Positions 6,417 through 7,910 of a DNA stretch of 7,910 bases are shown here, one piece after another. The notes beneath the pieces are model-generated. The model was not told the origin of the DNA. It did not search any database and worked only from the letters and a program-made list of their open reading frames with translations. Both the position numbers and the translations under genes were made by a program. Each line of letters opens with the position of its first letter. The stretch's first letter is position 1. Origin of the DNA: Acetobacteraceae bacterium (lineage in GTDB: Bacteria > Pseudomonadota > Alphaproteobacteria > Acetobacterales > Acetobacteraceae); contig JANXRT010000227.1 in NCBI GenBank assembly GCA_025356735.1, positions 1 through 7,910 on the forward strand, written 5' to 3'.

Positions 6417-7337
6417 TCAGACCTCCAGCCGGCGGGCGATGCTGCGCACCAGGAAGAAGGCGACGACGTTGGCCAGCAGGATCGCGACCACGCCGCCGGC
6501 CGAGGCGCCGCCGACATCGAACTGCAGCAGGGCGCGGGCATAGATCAGGAAGGCCAGGTTGGTGGTCGCGTTGCCGGGTCCGCCGGAGGTGGTGACGAAG
6601 ATCTCGGCGAACACCGTCAGCAGGAAGATGGTCTCGATCATGATGACGACGCTGATGGCGCGACTGAGATGCGGCAGGGTGATGAAGAAGAACTGCGCGA
6701 CTACCCCAGCGCTGTCCATCCGCGCCGCCTCGCGCTGCTCGTGATCGAGCGACTGTACCGCGGTGAGCAGGATCAGCAGCGCGAACGGCAGCCATTCCCA
6801 CGACACGATCAGGATGACCGAAGCCATCGGGTATTCGGCGAACCAGTCGATCGGCTCGAAGCCGAAGCCGTGCGCGATGGCGCCGAACACCCCGTAGATC
6901 GGGTGCATCATCAGGTTCTTCCAGATCAGCGCCGCGACCGTCGGCATGACGAAGAACGGCGAGATCGCCAGCACGCGCGCGATCCCGCGGCCGGGGAAAT
7001 CCTGGTCGAACAGCACCGCGAGCAGGGTGCCGAGCCCGACCGTGATCACCAGCACGGAGGCGAGCAGGACCATCGTGTTGCGCAGCGAAACCCAGAAATC
7101 CGGATCGGTGACGAGGTAGGCATAGTTGTCGAACCCCGCGAAGCCGCCGACGCTCGGATCGAGCAGGTTGTAGCGCTGGAACGAGAACCAGACCGTCATC
7201 ACCAGCGGGACGATCATCCACAGCAGCAGGACCGCGACGGACGGCACCACCAGCAGCCGTCCCGCTCGGTTCGATCTTTCCACGGGCGGTGCGGCAGGCG
7301 CGCCTGCTTGAACGGCTGGAGCCGTCGCCGTGGACAC
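6417..7337 (-). CDS. smoF: Polyol ABC transporter permease (SmoF/MtlF type)
   Basis: An inner-membrane permease of 306 residues of the MalF-like group, paired with SmoG to form the translocation pore. The N-terminus is a 20-residue Ala/Pro-rich cytoplasmic tail; helices begin at LLVVPSVAVLLLWMIVPLVM (28-47). FAGFDNYAYLVTDPDFW (66-82) is the typical periplasmic segment. The EAA loop is REAARMDSAGVVAQFFFITLP (202-222), which should dock to the ATPase. SGGPGNATTNLAFLIYARAL (251-270) and the final helix ending RSIARRLEV are also family-like. The start is GTG at 7337, immediately after the TAG of the binding-protein gene (TAGGTG); a weak GAAGAAG precedes it and no closer in-frame Met exists, so this start is likely but not certain. 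Confidence 0.93.
   Translation of the reverse strand: MSTATAPAVQAGAPAAPPVERSNRAGRLLVVPSVAVLLLWMIVPLVMTVWFSFQRYNLLDPSVGGFAGFDNYAYLVTDPDFWVSLRNTMVLLASVLVITVGLGTLLAVLFDQDFPGRGIARVLAISPFFVMPTVAALIWKNLMMHPIYGVFGAIAHGFGFEPIDWFAEYPMASVILIVSWEWLPFALLILLTAVQSLDHEQREAARMDSAGVVAQFFFITLPHLSRAISVVIMIETIFLLTVFAEIFVTTSGGPGNATTNLAFLIYARALLQFDVGGASAGGVVAILLANVVAFFLVRSIARRLEV
6421..6426 (-). promoter_or_regulatory. Ribosome binding site that fixes the smoG start
   Basis: GGAGGT on the - strand lies in the last codons of smoF, with an 8-base spacing to the GTG at 6412. It is the best reason to choose that GTG over longer forms that overlap smoF. Confidence 0.85.
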
Positions 7338-7910
7338 CTACTTCTTCGGGTAGCCAGCCTGCGCCATGGTGCGTTCGGTCGCCGCCTGGGCGGATTTCAG
7401 CGCCTGGTCGACCGTGGTCTGCCCGGTCAGCGTGCCGGCGATGGTCTGGCCGACCTGCGTGCCGATGCCTTGGAACTCCGGGATCGCCACGAACTGGGCG
7501 CCGGTGTAGGGCCGCGGCTCGCGTGTCGGTCCCTGCGGCCGGGCCTGCTCGATCGCCGTCTCGACAAACCCCGAGAACGGAGCCGCCTGTTTGTAGTCCG
7601 CGTTGGTGTAGGTGGATTTACGCGTGCCGGGCGGCACCGCGACCCAGCCGTTCTGCTGCGCCACCAGCTTTATATAGTCCTTCGACGTCGCCCAGGTAGC
7701 GAAGCTGCGGGCCGCTTCCTTGTTCTTCGACGATTCCGGAATGCCAAGGTTCCAGCTCCATAGCCAGGTCGGCGCGGTCGCGAAGTCGCCGGTCGGGATC
7801 TGCGCGAAGCCGACCTTGTCGGCGACCTGCGACTGCTTCTTGTCGTACAGCATCCCGCTCGCCACCGACGCGTCGATCCACATGCCGCAATGGCCGGTCG
7901 AGAACAGCGC
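7338..7910 (-). CDS. smoE: Polyol ABC transporter substrate-binding protein (SmoE type), C-terminal part
   Basis: The last 191 residues of a family-1 extracellular solute-binding protein; the frame is open to the right edge (ALFSTGHCGMWIDASVAS), so the N-terminus and its expected signal peptide lie outside the window. It should capture a polyol in the periplasm and deliver it to SmoF/SmoG. Family features are the GMWIDASVASGML segment, VGFAQIPTGD, the Trp-rich ligand-site region WLWSWNLGIPESSKNKEAA, WVAVPPGTRKS and the ending AQAATERTMAQAGYPKK. The stop TAG directly abuts the smoF GTG. The Met at 7883 is internal, not a start. Exact ligand (sorbitol, mannitol, arabitol or xylitol) cannot be told from this sequence. 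Confidence 0.92.
   Translation of the reverse strand, partial: ALFSTGHCGMWIDASVASGMLYDKKQSQVADKVGFAQIPTGDFATAPTWLWSWNLGIPESSKNKEAARSFATWATSKDYIKLVAQQNGWVAVPPGTRKSTYTNADYKQAAPFSGFVETAIEQARPQGPTREPRPYTGAQFVAIPEFQGIGTQVGQTIAGTLTGQTTVDQALKSAQAATERTMAQAGYPKK

Noticed and set aside
6413..6541. Longer N-terminus for SmoG
   Set aside because: Would lie inside smoF coding sequence and reads as Ser/Ala/Pro/Cys-rich noise; the Shine-Dalgarno at 6421-6426 points to GTG 6412.
6285..7763. Long + strand open frame of 492 residues
   Set aside because: It runs antisense across smoG, smoF and smoE and is made of Asp/His/Arg/Gln-rich low-complexity residues, typical of the mirror frame of GC-rich membrane protein genes.
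1..7910. CRISPR array, tRNA, rRNA, insertion sequence or phage genes
   Set aside because: I looked for regularly spaced repeats, tRNA cloverleaf ends and transposase or integrase motifs on both strands and saw none.

Overview
The window looks like chromosomal DNA from a GC-rich alphaproteobacterium. Codons end mostly in G or C. The polyol transporter proteins closely resemble the SmoEFGK set of Rhodobacter-type bacteria, and the CBM60-like xylan-binding tail and G/C-run intergenic palindromes remind me of Acetobacteraceae. The family-level guess is an inference from memory, not a search result.

Layout on the + strand: (1) bases 1-140 are the last 46 codons of a secreted or surface protein ending in a calcium-dependent xylan-binding-like module, closed by a strong intrinsic terminator (231-267). 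(2) A short promoter region with a TTGACA box and a good Shine-Dalgarno leads into a compact three-gene set: a selenium-binding protein 56 / methanethiol oxidase family enzyme (365-1765), a polytopic membrane protein of unrecognised function that overlaps it by 4 bp (1762-2478), and a small basic protein with a helix-turn-helix-like and a possible ribbon-helix-helix-like part (2462-2887).

Layout on the - strand, read from the right edge leftwards: a sugar/polyol ABC transporter operon and a kinase. The order is the substrate-binding protein SmoE-like (C-terminal 191 residues, running off the right edge), permease SmoF, permease SmoG, ATPase SmoK, a 141-bp spacer filled with palindromes and a 13-bp direct repeat, and xylulokinase XylB. 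The genes from smoE to smoK are separated by 0-10 bases, so they are almost certainly co-transcribed. XylB implies that the imported polyol is oxidised to D-xylulose (D-arabitol or xylitol would fit) and enters the pentose phosphate pathway as xylulose 5-phosphate. The polyol dehydrogenase is not in this window.

The two gene blocks converge: the small DNA-binding-like gene and xylB overlap tail to tail by 19 bp. The most interesting part is the methanethiol oxidase block. The membrane protein carries four histidines in predicted membrane helices, in a pattern reminiscent of metal transporters, and methanethiol oxidase is reported to need copper. A metal-delivery or substrate-transport partner role is therefore a testable idea, not a demonstrated one.
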